A stretch of 64,000 nucleotides of DNA from Sipunculus nudus (GCA_026874595.1 CM049318.1:44310456-44374455), one strand, 5' to 3'; shown: positions 11,041-23,439, counted from the first letter of the stretch. Made by a program: numbers and translations. Notes: generated from the sequence alone by a model not told the origin.

Positions 11041-12125
11041 TTTAAATGAAGAACATTTTAAAATGTTTTTCAGCTTTTTCCCTATAAAATCTAAGAAAAT
11101 GCAGTTAGCCAAGAAATATGCAAAATCCGATAGAATTTTTTAGATGACTTATTTTTTGCAAAAAAATTTGGTGATGCTAGCTCCTGCCCTTTTTGAGATA
11201 TCTATCGCCACACAATTGCACAAGCTCATAGATTCGCTAAAAATGCAAACCAAACAGTTGAAAGATATAGTTCCACTAGTTCTAATCTGGGCATTCTGCA
11301 TCAAGACTATGTATCTAGACGATGTGTTACATCGTCTAGACATCAGACACAGCCAGGTCAGTTGTCATGGTGATGTCTGGACCTCACCTGGTTGAACTGA
11401 GTGACCTCTTGACTTGCCATGTTGAAACTTGGTGATGTAGTCAAATCTGTTTTCAAACACTGAAAGCCTTTTTCAATTGGCTACACTGCTTTTTGAAAGC
11501 TGCATTTACCCAATCTATTCTTATAAAACTGGCAGAACCCTACCATAGAATAATTTTTGTTTAGTTTAAAACAATCAGCTTAACAGTTGCATCATAAAAC
11601 AGTGTATAAGCTAGAAGAGACTAAAATTACATTTTTGCTTGTAAAATCAGATCAATGTAGGTGACGCCACCAATACCTCAATTTCAGGTATGACTTAAGT
11701 GACCAACATTGGCATAGAATTTGGTGATGATAGCTCAAGCCATTTCTGAGATTTTAATTTAAGTGTGCCTTTTTGGACAGATGACAAAGTTCAACCTCCT
11801 GTAACTCGGCCAAATATCTCTGAACTGGAATCATTCGTACAAACTTCAGAGAGATTGTTCCAGGGATCATTTCTGTAAAATATTGGACATATTGGCTGGA
11901 CAGTTTCAGAGTAGAAGATTTTTAAAGCTTTTTTGAGCTTTTTCCCAATAAAATCTTAGAAAATGCAGTTAGAAAAAAAATAAACAAAATAAAATGACTG
12001 ATTATTTGAAAAAAATTTGGTGATGCTAGTTCCTGCTGATTTTGAGATAGCTATGGTTAATGTACAGACAAGGCATGGACTCACAACGCCGACCATCGCA
12101 TAAGCTCACTGGTTCGCTAAAAAAA
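11041..12125 (+). mobile_element. Family C modules with TCTAGAC block and C terminus
   Basis: C sequence including GCAGTTAGCC is followed by a truncated C terminus near 11210-11243, a TCTAGAC block (about 11244-11640), a C monomer from about 11655, GCAGTTAGAAAAAAAATAAA (near 11966), and a C terminus ending at about 12125. The intact A-run after GCAGTTAG serves as the empty-site reference for the insertions at 3932 and 45280. Confidence 0.65.
11314..11340. repeat. Perfect 12-bp hairpin in the TCTAGAC block
   Basis: TCTAGACGATGT (11314-11325) and ACATCGTCTAGA (11329-11340) pair perfectly around a 3-nt loop. Other copies of the block have different TCTAGAC arrangements at this position. Confidence 0.9.
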
Positions 12126-12242
12126 GGTCCACTATAATTAATGTTGATTATCATGCTTTTTACAAACTGTTATTCAATAATTACAGGTTACCCATACCCA
12201 AGAATAGCACTAGCACAAATGATATGAGTTTAACTGTTTATT

Positions 12243-12319
12243 AACAAGGGACCCATGAGTCACGGTGCTCAGCTAAAGTTGACCTTGAAGGTAAAAAACT
12301 AAAATAATATCAAATGGAA
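12243..12319 (+). mobile_element. Family E 5' end, left half of an interrupted copy
   Basis: Head AACAAGGGACCCATGAGTCA is followed by E leader sequence (GACCTTGAAGGTAAAAA). The match to E copies at 41073, 45280, 56592 and 60505 breaks after 'aaatggaa', where B begins, and resumes at 15542. Confidence 0.75.
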
Positions 12320-13196
12320 ACTAGAATATGGGTAGTCGACAAGCGACTACTTGTGTCCGCCGAAATCAGAGTGGGACGGGTGAAGTGAAGCATGGATTGA
12401 GTGGCACAGGGAAATAGAGTGAGGTGGATTGCATATTAGCATGGATGTCTGCAGCCGAAATGTGTATGCAAGTGAGGCCACGGTGCCACAAATTTTGAGT
12501 ATCATTAAGAGCCATGTGAGATCTATACACATGCAAAAATTCAGGGGAATATGTCAAACCAGTCCTGAGATAAAAGCCTGAATGTCTATAGTGTAAACAT
12601 AAATGTAGGTGGCAACACCTGCCACAAAATCAAGAAAGCTATCAAAGATGTATAAACCTGCAAAATTTTTGGCAGATAAGTCAAACCACTGCCGAGATAT
12701 GAGTGATTTTATCCCATGGCAGACAAACAGATGGACTCTGTGCAAAAATGGTGGCAGGTGGCCCCACCAGTTTTGCATATGATAAAGAGCTATGTGAGAT
12801 CTATACACATGCAACATGTCAAAAGGTTATGTCAAACCAGTCTTGAGATATAAGCCTGTATGTCTGCAGCCTGAATGTGAATGTAGGTGGCACCACCTGT
12901 CATAAAATCAAGAAAGCTATCCAGGATGTATACACATGCAAAATTTCAGGTGGATAAGTCCAACCAATGCAGAGATGAGTGATTTTATCCAAAGGCAGAT
13001 GAACAGATGGACACTGTGCAAAAATGGTTGCAGGTGGCGCCTATATTTTTAGTGTATGTTATAAAGCTATCTAAGGGCTACATTTGTGAAAAATTTTAGC
13101 CTGATCAGTCAAACGGTTCCCGAGATTTGTGGGTTAATGTGTGGAAACAGATGCACAAATGAATGCTGGGCAGAGAGGAAAGGTCAGAGGTCAACC

Positions 13197-15360
13197 AACA
13201 AGTGACCCATGGGTCATGACGCTCAGCTGACTGGGTAGAGATTTGCAAAAGGAAATTTTATCATCTGAATGGTAGTATATAACCATTGAACTGAAGCATC
13301 AAACAGATTAACCAACAGGCTGAAATTGTGTCTGTATTAATATATCTCAAAAATAGAGAAAAAATGCATAAACTTTCAAAAAAAATATAGGTGGCTCCAC
13401 CAGTCTGCAGAAACTAATAAAAACACTTAATGGTCAATATCCATGCAAAGGAGCATGGTTATCTCTGGATTAGTTGTTCAGATACTTCAGCTTTGTATCA
13501 GATTTTCCATTTTTCTGAGGGATACTTTGGAGTCCTATAGCTTGAAGGATATGGGTAACAGAGACCTAATTTCAGGTTTCCACAGACACTTTTCATGGGC
13601 CTCCTTGCATGACAAGAATGAAGATTCTAGGTCCAGTTGTTACTATTTGTACCCTGTTGACAGATATCCACATATTTAAAGGTCTCAAAAATAGAGAAAA
13701 TAATTCGTAAAAATTTGAAAAAAAAATAGAGGTGGCACACCCAGTCTGCTGAAACTGATGGAACACGTCATGATAAATTTTTCATTATTCTGGGGGGGGG
13801 GGGGGGGTACTTTGGAGCCATACAGCTTAATGGATATGGGTAACAGAGACCTTATTTCAGGTTTCCATGGAGATTTTTCATGGGTCTCCCTGTGTGTAAA
13901 GAATGAAGATTCTATGTCCAGTTGTTATGATTTGTGCCCTGTTAACAGATATATTTATATCTTTAAAGGTCTCAAAAATAGAGAAAAAAATTCGAAAAAA
14001 AGCCCGAACAAATACATGTGGTGCCACCAGGCTGCAGAAACTGATGAAACACTCCATGACCAATATCCATAGAAACAATTATGGTGATCTCTGCATTAGT
14101 TGTTCAGATACTTCAGCTTTTGTATTAAATTTTAAATAATTCTGAGCTGTACTTTGGAGTGCCATACTCAAAGGATATGGGTAACAGAGACCTAATTTCA
14201 GGTTTTCAATTAGACTTTTCTTGGGTCTCCCTGTGTGTCAAGAATGAAGATTCTAGGTCAAGTCATTACAATTTGAACCCTGTTGACATATAACTACATC
14301 CTTAAAGGTCTCAAAAACAGAGAAAAAAAATTGTAAAAATTTGAAAAATACAGGTGGCGCCACCAGTCTGCAGAAACTGATGAAACATTTCATGATCAAT
14401 ATGTATGCCAAAAATCATGACCATCAGTGATGTAGTTAATCAGATATTGAAGTTTTGTATGAAATTATTGACTATTCTGGGGGGTACTTTAGGGCCCTAT
14501 AGCTCAAAGAATATGGTTTCCATGGAGACTTTTCATAGGTCTCTCAGAATTTCAAGAATGAAGATTCTAGGTCCAGTTGTTATGATTTGTGCCCTGTTAA
14601 CAGATGTTCACATTTTTAAAGGTATCAAAAATAGAGAAAACAATATATAAAAAATCGAAAAATACAGGTGGCACCACCAGTCAGAGGGAAACTGATGAAA
14701 CATCTTATGATTAATATGTATGCCAAAATCATGACCATCAGTGATGTAATTAATGAGATATTGAAGTTTATGTATGAAATTTTTCACCATTCTGGGGGGT
14801 ACTTTGGGGCCCCATAGCTCAAAGGATATGGGTAACAGACACCTAATTTCTGGTTTCCATGGAGACCTTTTCATAGGTCTCTCAGAATGTCAAGAATGAA
14901 GATTCTAGGTCCAGTCTTTATGATTTGTGCCATGCAAACAGTTGTTCATATTTTTTAAGGTCTCAAAAATAGAGAAAAAAATTTGTAAAAATCGAAAAAT
15001 ACAGGTGGTGGCACCAGTCTGCAGAAACTGATGAAACATCTCATGATCAATATGTATGCCAAAAATCATGACCATCAGGGATGTAGTTAATGAGATATTG
15101 AAGTTTTTGTATGAAATTTTTCACTATTCTGGGGGGTACATTGGGGCCCCATAGCTCGAAGGATATGGGTAACAGAGACCTAATTCCAGGTTTCCAAGGA
15201 GATTTCTCATGGACCTCTCTGGATGTAAAGTAAGAAGATTCCAGGTCTAGTGGTTACGATTTGTGCCCTGTTAACGGACAGACGCCCGGACGGCCGGACG
15301 GATGACGGACAAAAGGTGATCCCTATAGCTCAGCTGACTTACAGTCAGCTGAGCTAAAAA
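13197..15360 (+). mobile_element. Uninterrupted family A element (reference copy)
   Basis: Complete at 2.16 kb. It has the head palindrome and subterminal, a ~165-bp leader running directly into the first monomer, and units starting at about 13389, 13730, 14016, 14352, 14666 and 15003. A microsatellite (about 15279-15305) and the 3' hairpin at 15326-15356 follow. The hairpin arms TAGCTCAGCTGACT and AGTCAGCTGAGCTA are a perfect 14-bp match. It inserted into the A-run of B at GTCAACC-AAAAA-TGAGG. No coding capacity. Confidence 0.85.
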
Positions 15361-15464
15361 TGAAGGCGGAGCAGTTCACATGTGACCCGATCATAACTCC
15401 GAATTTTAAAAAATTCCACTCAGTGGTTATGGAGAAGTTTTCCAGAAACCTATGTGGCAGTGGT

Positions 15465-15493
15465 GGGGGGGGGGGGGGGGGGGGGGGGGGGGG
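15465..15493 (+). repeat. 29-bp poly-G tract
   Basis: Uninterrupted G homopolymer inside the distal part of the nested B element. Homopolymer length in an assembly is approximate. Confidence 0.85.
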
Positions 15494-15541
15494 AGTCCGA
15501 CTGAAAATATAGTATCTGCAAAACTCCGTTTTGGCGTATAC

Positions 15542-15790
15542 AAGAGGAAAAGGTAATATAGGCCATGGCTCGTTGACATGATTGGTTTGTATTGATGAGA
15601 AAGAAATTGTTGCAAATAATATTCTGTGACCAAACCATGCATTTCTTTATGTTAAAATTGAAGCACGTGAGCAGTTTGTGAACATAAGATGTATATTATT
15701 AGCATGATCATTGGTTGGCTTTATGATAAATTGTTGACAGTTCAGTAGTTTACACATTTGTTCAATTGGACCTATTTTTTATTAAATATA
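15542..15790 (+). mobile_element. Family E, right half of the interrupted copy
   Basis: Resumes the E leader as AGAGGAAAAGGTAATATAGG and continues to TTTACACATTTGTTCAATTG. It then loses similarity, so this E copy is truncated at its 3' side and lacks the D-type body and tail. Confidence 0.7.
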
Positions 15791-17455
15791 ATGTATTCGA
15801 CTTAATAGGCACCCAGGGCGATCTCAAAAATTTTTTTTTTTCTAGCTAGATCTAGTTTTTAAAGTCACTAGACGGACATGGTGAAGATGATCTGGGATCA
15901 CTGTCCCGGTTGTCTCTTTAGACTATACATTTTGAGTAGACGCGATGCTATGACCAAGCCAAGAGACCGCAAACTTTGGAACCCACACCGGTGACCTTGG
16001 GAAAGCTACAGCACCCACACCCACAAAGGCAGAAGCTGCATGCATTCCCTCCGCCGATCCAAGCAATGGAGACCCAGCCATGCCAATCAAGGGCCGAACT
16101 TGATCCATGAGACAACAGTGCTTCGAGACAAGTGCCATTTTATACTTGCAGTTTCGGCCATTTAGACAGTATTAGCAAGTTTTTTCATCATACGCTTGAA
16201 TTTTTTTCAAATATTTTTATTCCCTAAAAAGCACCTCCACCCCCCTCCCCCCCGGGTCTACTATGTTTCAGTTGTGTCACGTTTTATGATCCCCTGATAT
16301 TGACACTTTCGTTTGACATCACAGCACGTTTGCGGGAATCCTGGAATGTAAGAGCCTAAATGATAATCCTGTAAAAGTATGAATTAAATGATAACTAATC
16401 CAAACAATATATTCAGTGTATTCATAGTTTTAATGCCAACATATTACATAAGAACGGTACTTTGAAATCATATACACCTATTGTTCATATAAACAAGCCC
16501 ACACATTTTAATTGCTGATGCCATCTGCCCCTTATCACAGGATTGAAAATCCAAGAAACAGATGCCAAAATCCTAAACAAGCCGTCCTATCTTATTATAA
16601 TTATTATTTAAATATCCCCTGAACCAACGCACTTTTATATGTGAAACCTTCTCTCACAAGTCCCAAAAGCAGTTGACAAACTTGACAAGTCTATGCTGAC
16701 CTGCAAAGAGCAAATTAGCAGGTAACTATAACTTTACCTAATTTGTTCCAAGCAGCCAGTGCTCAAAATAGACGAGCATTTTCCCCCATGCATTCAGTAT
16801 ATTCCGTGAAATTATTACTAGTATGTAGATTTTAAAATACAACGATCAAGTTATTTCTGTTCCTCCCTCATCGAACTTGACACACGGAGGCGTGCTTCTA
16901 TTTTTAGCATTAAGGTTGTTGACGTTTTATTTGCATAAAGCGTGCCCACTCGATTAGTGCAGAAACGCTGATCAGATACTCATGAAGGACATGGACAAGC
17001 CCTGCAAGATCAATTTCAATGCTTACATTTTAAAATGAGAAAGATTGTCTGCCGACATATTGAGCATATTTGTTTTTTTTCTGTGAAGCCACCATGTTTA
17101 AACTGATATTCACTGACCATCTGTTGACGACTTGGAAATTTAGATTAACTTAATATAATCAACTGCATCCTTGTCTATCATTAAATTGCTTCGTATAATC
17201 CCTAATAGTAAACAACAATAATATTCAATTATTAATTTTTAATTTTTATGACTGAAATGAAAAATACCCAATTGGTGACCAATGGTGTCATTTGGAATAA
17301 ATTTTCGGCCATCCATGGAAGATCCATAAAAGATCAGTAATTGCAAGGTAATTCCTTGTTACTCATTAACTTAAAAAAATTCCTTTTCCATTAACTTTTC
17401 TTAAAGTTGTTATTATAAACCAATAAATTGTTAAACTACAAGGGGAGGAGGGTTG
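15791..17455. other. Apparently single-copy stretch, no gene established
   Basis: About 1.66 kb without any of the window's repeat modules. A minus-strand open frame at 15923-16138 (71 codons, starting Met-Ala-Leu-Val) is noticeably richer in G+C than its surroundings and has a small-residue composition. I recognise no domain, and no confident splice sites or promoter point to a gene. The opposite strand is also open in one frame there, so this is a candidate only. Confidence 0.35.
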
Positions 17456-17756
17456 GACTGGAAGAATAAATGGAAGAATATGCATATTAAATATGATCAA
17501 ATTCAGATCAGTGGTTTTGATATTAGGCAGTCTTGAAATGTCAGAATGAGTTTGTTAAAGGAAAATGGAGGTTTTTCTTTAATACCTCGAAGGAATGAAG
17601 TCCTAGTGACCCAATTTTCAGTATGGTATGAGATTTTGGGGACATCTAACTGTATGCCGAATTTCAGATTAGTAGTTTAAACGGTTTCAAATGTACCAGT
17701 TTAACGGACAAAGGACCATGACTATAGCTCAGATGATTTAATAGTCAGCTGAGCCA
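17456..17756 (+). mobile_element. D-type 3' fragment
   Basis: Diverged D body (GTTTTGATATTAGGCAGTCT, GAGATTTTGGGGACATCTAA) without an expanded microsatellite. It ends in a decayed hairpin at 17725-17755 in which the final CTAAAAA has mutated. Confidence 0.65.
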
Positions 17757-17835
17757 TAATTGCTGTCCCGACTTATTTCTCCCAAAACTCACTGTATTAT
17801 TATCCATTTGTCAACTGACGGCTATAAACCACAGT

Positions 17836-18533
17836 GCAGACTTCTGACCATGCATATAATTAAGCGGTACGTCCTTTTTACATTAGGCAGCCTGCACGCA
17901 GCCCGTAATCCTCTTCGGCATAAAAATGCGTGTTTATCTTAAATATGTCTAATTTTCATAATGGAAGGCTTTCAGTGAAATTCTTGGTGGGCTATAACAA
18001 GCTGTTATCAGTTATGTTGCTTTATTCACGATTAACGGCAATGATCTGACCTTTGTTTATTATCTGGTAAACTCCCGTGTTGTTGCAAACACATGCTTTT
18101 GTTGTCAACATATCCATTTAAATGAGGCAGCTTGCTGTGTGACCCTGGCCAACAGGAAAGATGTTGTTATCTGGGTAAAGATGCAGACTTCTGACCATGC
18201 ATGCATATAATTAAGCGGTATGTCCTTTTTACATTAGGCGGCCTGCACGCAGCCTGTAATCCTCTTCGGCATAAAAATGCGTGTTTATCTTAAATATGTC
18301 TAATTTTCATAATGGAAGGCTTTCAGTGAACTTCTTGGTGGGCTATAACAAGCTGTTATCAGTTAGGTTGCTTTATTCACGATTTACAGCAATGATCTGA
18401 CCTTTGTTTATTATCTGGTAAACTCCCGTGTTGTTGCAAACAATGCTTTTGTTGTCAACATATCCATTTAAATGAGGCAGCTTGCTGTGTGACCCTGGCC
18501 AATAGGAAAGATGTTGTTATCTGGGTAAAGATG
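17836..18533. repeat. ~347-bp direct tandem duplication, two copies
   Basis: 17836-18182 is repeated at 18183-18533 with only about ten substitutions or small indels, including a 4-bp ATGC insertion. The high identity implies a recent duplication. It lies just upstream of the gypsy remnant but does not resemble the LTR at 20111. Confidence 0.85.
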
Positions 18534-18559
18534 ACTATAAACATGTATTTTAAGAACTA

Positions 18560-19830
18560 GGATGTTTACCAGGTCAACATACAATATTGGTTGATGAATC
18601 AGAACCACCACAAGTCAATCCATGCAGGAAAGTTCTATTCGCAGTACATGATGAACTGAAAGAAGAACTAGACTGAATGGAAAAACTCATAAAGTCACAA
18701 GACCAGTCAATAAACCTATGGACTGGGTGAATCTGTTGCTTAGAAACCTAATGGGGACATCTGTTTAGTATGGATCCGCGAAACTTGAATAGGGCAATAA
18801 AGGGACACATTACAAACTGAGAGGAGATAATGGCGAAGTTCTCAAATGCCCAGTATTTCTCCAAATTGGATGCTTCACAAGGCTTCACAAGTGCAACTGG
18901 ATGAAAGCAGTAGTTACAAATGTACATTCATAACACTGTTTGGCTGCTATCAATACCTGAGGTTACCATTTGGATTTTTGTCAGCTCCAGACGTTTATTA
19001 TAAAATAGTTCACAAATACTTCAAGGGATACCTGGAGTAGACATATCCATGGTTGACGTCATTATATGGGGAACCACCCTGGAACATCATGATGCTGCCT
19101 TAAAACAAGCATTGGAAGCTGCAAGCCAGAACAATCTGAAATTAAACCCAAGCAAATGCTTGCTTGGTGTACAGGAACTTGTGTTTCTAGGAGACAAACT
19201 GACAAGTGAAGGGATAAAACCTTATCCAAATGGACTGGCTGAGAGCTCAGTCAAATTGATCAAATGTAAACTAAAGAAATGTATAGTCAGTGGACAAGAT
19301 GTTTACAAAGGTTTGCTTGCATCTCATGCTGCACCACTAGAAACCGGCCTATCACCTGCACCAATGCTGATGGGCAGACAAATCAAAACAACACTTCCTG
19401 CACACGAAAAGATGTACAGAGATCAGCATCGAAAGACCATCATGCAGAACAACAAGGTCAGAAAACAAAAGCAGAAGGATTATTATGATTGATCACGTTG
19501 TAGTTTACCACCACTTAAACAAAATCAATGTGTTGCCATACTGGATCATGTCAGTGGAAAGTGGAAACAGACTGGGACAGTCATAAGGCAAGTAGCACCA
19601 CGATCATACCAGGTAAAGGCAGACAATGGCACAGTCTACAGGCGCAATAGGGTACACCTAAAACCTATCATAACACTAGTTCCTACCATTCCAACAGACA
19701 TCGACTGGCCTGTAGATTTAGAGCCGACGGATCAAGCAAGGAGTCAGGCTGCTCAGTGAACCAACACCGCGTCGCAGTCAGAGAGTGAGCAGACCCCCAC
19801 AAAGACTGATTGAAAATATGTGATACTAGT
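18560..19830 (+). pseudogene. Ty3/gypsy retrotransposon pol remnant (RT joined to integrase C-terminus)
   Basis: In shifting frames the sequence shows reverse transcriptase landmarks. A PxxVNPCRKVxFAVxDELK-like segment lies near 18610-18670. YFSKLDAS lies near 18851, and YLRLPFG at about 18955-18975. The region that should hold the catalytic Asp-Asp pair reads Met-Val-Asp-Val at 19049. LKLNPSKCLLG follows near 19140. At about 19228 RT sequence is joined directly to integrase sequence (NGLAESSVKLIK), so the rest of RT, RNase H and most of integrase is deleted. Integrase C-terminal sequence continues past a stop at 19490 (YRRNRVHLKP, near 19640). Multiple stops and frameshifts mean it cannot make an active enzyme. 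The clade was not resolved. Confidence 0.85.
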
Positions 19831-20098
19831 TAGGGACACAGAAGCTGAATATCTGTGCGAGGGTGAAGTCAGGTATTTATTGTAAATCCTGGCGCGTGGT
19901 AACCTCTCCCCTCTAGATAGTGTAATGTTAACAGCCATCAAAATAACAGTAATAGCTTATTTAATCAGTACTCGATAAACAACAGGCAACTCCATATATG
20001 ATACAAACTTTCTTTATTCATGACTGAGATAAGTTAACTGTAACAAACTACAGAACAGATATATTCGTTTATCATTTTAAGATTATTCAGATGCTCCT

Positions 20099-20110
20099 AA
20101 AAAAGGGAGA
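20099..20110 (+). other. Polypurine tract of the gypsy element
   Basis: AAAAAAGGGAGA lies immediately before a TG that begins an LTR-like sequence. This is the expected plus-strand primer site of an LTR retrotransposon. Confidence 0.75.
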
Positions 20111-20400
20111 TGTGATGATATGTATATGTACCGCCACCTAGTGGTCGCTCTTGGAACAAGTTAGAGGTTCCATGGCTGTCGTAGAGACTTCTCTTGTGTT
20201 GTGTCTTGATGTAAGCTTGAAACCCCAGGCCTAAAGACAAGAACCCCGATCACAACAAATGAGCTTGTCGAGATAATGGGATCGAGATCTGAAAAGTCAG
20301 TTCTGGTTTGTAAAATCTGATTGTAAACAGTTTCAGAGACTGTTTTATTTTCTATTCAAACTTATAAAGATTATCTATGGAAGGAAAACGATGTATCATT
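20111..20400 (+). mobile_element. 3' LTR of the gypsy remnant (right end uncertain)
   Basis: Starts TGTGATGATATG right after the polypurine tract. It contains CCGCCACCTAGTGG at 20131-20144. The right boundary is an estimate because no second LTR copy exists in the window for comparison. The 5' LTR and gag were not found upstream. Confidence 0.5.
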
Positions 20401-21018
20401 TAAACCCTTTTGTCACTGAAAATTTAGGTCATGCAAATTTATTTTGCAGGACGTATTTTGCTCCTCAAAAATGTAACCTAGTCACTTCAGTCTTGATCAA
20501 GACAAGGTTTAGATAGACTTTTTTTAAGGATTATGAGGAAACTTTTAGGTGCAAATCAAGGGAAAATTTCCTTGGGCTAGCCAATATTTATGGGCCTGGG
20601 ATACCCTAAAATAATTTCACGCCCTCAAAATCATCAAGCTAGGTAGGCAAAATAACTGCAACTAGTACTGACTACCATAGCTTTTTAGGTGAGAATCGCT
20701 CGTTCCTTCCATTTTTATTAAGTAGAGCCCCAAAAAAAATCCAAGGGGGGTGGGGCACTTATTTCAGGAGTGGCACTTATAACATCAAATACAGTATATA
20801 TTATGAAATATATGTATTTTTTTTATTTTATAGAATGTATACAGTTGAAATATAACTAATGTTCCTAGTCCACAGGTGCAAGGACTTGGTGGTGGTGGTA
20901 GGAGGGGTGGAATAATGGGAGTTACAACATATCTGTATTATTATAGTGTATACATAGGATTTTCACTTATTTCATGCTTACAGAATAAAATAGTTCATTC
21001 ACAATTACCTAATATTTA
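20401..21018. other. Intervening sequence, no gene seen
   Basis: AT-rich with short G-runs. No repeat module of the window and no recognisable coding frame. Confidence 0.4.
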
Positions 21019-21187
21019 AACAAGGCCTTCAGGCCTAATGCGAACCTGTGCAATGGGATATACACCAGGTATAATGCTTCAATGCTAGACCATTTCATGA
21101 ATAAGAACAATGCAAGTACTACACATTTTGAACAAGAACCAATTACACAAACATCTTTGCTGAAATTCTGGCATGGGTGAACACAAC
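21019..21187 (+). mobile_element. Family C 5' end
   Basis: AACAAGGCCTTCAGGCCT with the exact subterminal GCGAACCTGTG (21040-21050) is followed by the C leader (ACCAGGTATAATGCTTCAAT). It is cut at 21188 by an A-type head. Confidence 0.75.
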
Positions 21188-22336
21188 AACAAGTGACCCG
21201 TGGGTCATGATGCTCAGCCGACTGACGTGTTGACTGACATGTCCTTGCAGAGACAACTAATTAAGAAAGGTGGCATCATTGTTCATGCATATTAGCTTAA
21301 GTTCATGAAGACCCATAAGCACAACAAATTTGATATTATATTTGATGAAGTTATATCCCTGAAAAAAAGTCTCTAGCTTCAAGAATTATTATGTTGAGTG
21401 AGTAAATATATTTCCTTATTTTTTTTTCAAATTGCATTATGTTTGGGCCCATAAGTTCAACAAATTACGCAATACTGACCTAATTTTTGGAATATACATA
21501 GGAAATGTATGGAAGAATATGCAATTTTACTATGATCAAATTCAGATCATAGGTTTTGATATTAGGCATTCCTGCAGTGTAAAAATGATTTTCATAAAAA
21601 AATTGAGGTTTTCTTTAATTTCTCAAAGAAAAAAAGTCACATAGACCCAGTTTTTGGCTTGGAAGGAGATCTTAGGGACATCTAACATTATGCCAACTTT
21701 TGGATTACCAGGCAAAGTTGTAGTAAACAAAAGTGGGGTCATGATGCTAGAAAATATAAATAAATCAAGGCCTCTAAAAATACTCCAACAGCTGGACTAT
21801 TTTTTAAGCTTATACTATCAAATTTCAAAATTCATCAGATTAAATCCATATGTAAACTGGCTATGAAAATTAAATCAAATGTACTCACAAGAAAAAAACT
21901 TGGTATAACCCTTCAATGCTGAACCACTACTTATCTTATATATGAACAATGCAAGTACTAAACATTTTGAACAAGAAACAATACACAAACATCACTACTG
22001 AAATTCTGGCATGGGTGCACACAACACAAAAATTATTGTAGGTGGCACCATCAGTCTTGTATACGACAAAGCTATTTGACATGTATAAATATGCCCAATT
22101 TCAGGCTGATATATCAAATTCCTCCGTAGAATTAAGCAGGCACATACACTTTGCAAAAGTCACTGTAGATGGCGACACCTGTCTTGTGAACGAGAAAGCC
22201 ATTAAAGACGCATAGACAGGTCAGAATATCAGGCCAATACATCAAACTTACCTTGAGTCTGATGCATGGGGCTGACCAGGCTTAGGTGAGAAAGGCTGTT
22301 GCCCCGAGTGTTCTGTGACAAATTACTGGCTCAGGC

Positions 22337-22432
22337 TACTGCACTGAGTGAACTCTTGACCTGCACCTGGCTAGACTGAGTGAACTTTTGACCTGTACCT
22401 GGCTGCACTGAGTGAACTCTTGACCTGTTGCA
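22337..22432 (+). repeat. ~32-bp tandem repeat, three units
   Basis: Units CTGCACTGAGTGAACTCTTG + ACCTG..CACCTGG recur with period 32. The same array appears at 52193-52290, with single units near 22680, 52400 and 11390. Confidence 0.8.
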
Positions 22433-22576
22433 TAATCTGACACACATTTGGCAGTCTGTCAAAGCTATAAATAAATCCAGGCTGACCTTTTTGCCTATTG
22501 CCAAATCTGAAATAGTAGCCACACAAATGCATACGCTCACAGATTGGCTCCATATGCAGCCCTGAGGGGCATGAAA

Positions 22577-22664
22577 CCCATGAGGTGATCACATGATACT
22601 CATTAGGTGATCACATGCTACCCATGAGATGATCACATGCTGCCCATGAGGTGATCACATGCCT
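22577..22664 (+). repeat. 22-bp tandem repeat, four units
   Basis: Four units related to CCCATGAGGTGATCACATGC. Each contains the palindrome TGATCA. Confidence 0.85.
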
Positions 22665-23439
22665 TGTGCTTGGCTGCACTGATTGAACTGTTGACCTATA
22701 TTTGGCTGCACTGAATGAACTCTTGATCTGTTGCCAAATCTGAAACAGTTGGCAGTTTCTCAACCTACTCAAGAAACATACACAATCTTGGCCTGTTATG
22801 TAACTCTGCTAAAATTTATCCAACACAAACCATTTGAACAAACTTGAGAAGGCTCGCCTCTGGGATCATTTCTGTAAAATATTGAACAATTTGGCTGGAC
22901 TGTTTACAAGAAGAAGACTTTTTAAAGTTTTTTTAACAGCTTTTTCCCTGTAAAATCTAAGTAAATGCAGATAGCAAAAATAAGCTGAATCCATCAACAT
23001 TTGATATGTGACTGATAATTGCATAAAATTTGGGGATGGTAGCTCCTGCTATTCCTGAGAAATTGTGAGTTAGTGTACATATGACATGTAATATCATAAA
23101 TCTACATTTTTTAAAAGCTTTTAAAAAACATTCTTGTCAATATTTTCCACAGATATTCTGAAATCTAAATGTCTAGAGGCATGATGTAATGGATGCTGAT
23201 AAACTGGTGCTAGGCTAGATGTATCTGCTTCACACAGCTGACATATATGGTAAAATGACTTAATTCAATCTTTATAATTCAGCCAAAATTCATTTTTTGG
23301 AACCATAAAAGACAATTATTATTAGAATGATTCAGGGAATTATTCTTGCAAAATATTAAAAAAACTGGTCTCAGTATCATCAGTCGAAAAACATTTTGTA
23401 GGTTTATAACTCATATGGGAAAAAACAGCAAAATGGCAA

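Larger units (their letters stand above)
12320..15541 (+). mobile_element. Family B element nested in E and itself split by A
   Basis: The B head carries a perfect hairpin: GTAGTCG (12332-12338), loop ACAAG, CGACTAC (12344-12350). B monomers run to 13196. Element A occupies 13197-15360. B then resumes at TGAAGGCGGAGCAGTTCACA and ends in the B terminus at 15512-15541 (GTATCTGC and TTTTGGCGTATAC). A 29-bp G-run lies just before the terminus. Confidence 0.8.

Noticed and set aside
15326-15360. Intrinsic (bacterial-type) terminator: GC-containing hairpin followed by a homopolymer
   Set aside because: The homopolymer is A on the hairpin's plus strand, the setting is eukaryotic, and the hairpin marks a transposon end found at about thirteen places.
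18846-19492. Intact gypsy polymerase gene
   Set aside because: RT and integrase parts are in different frames with stops between them, the catalytic box is altered, and a large internal deletion is present.
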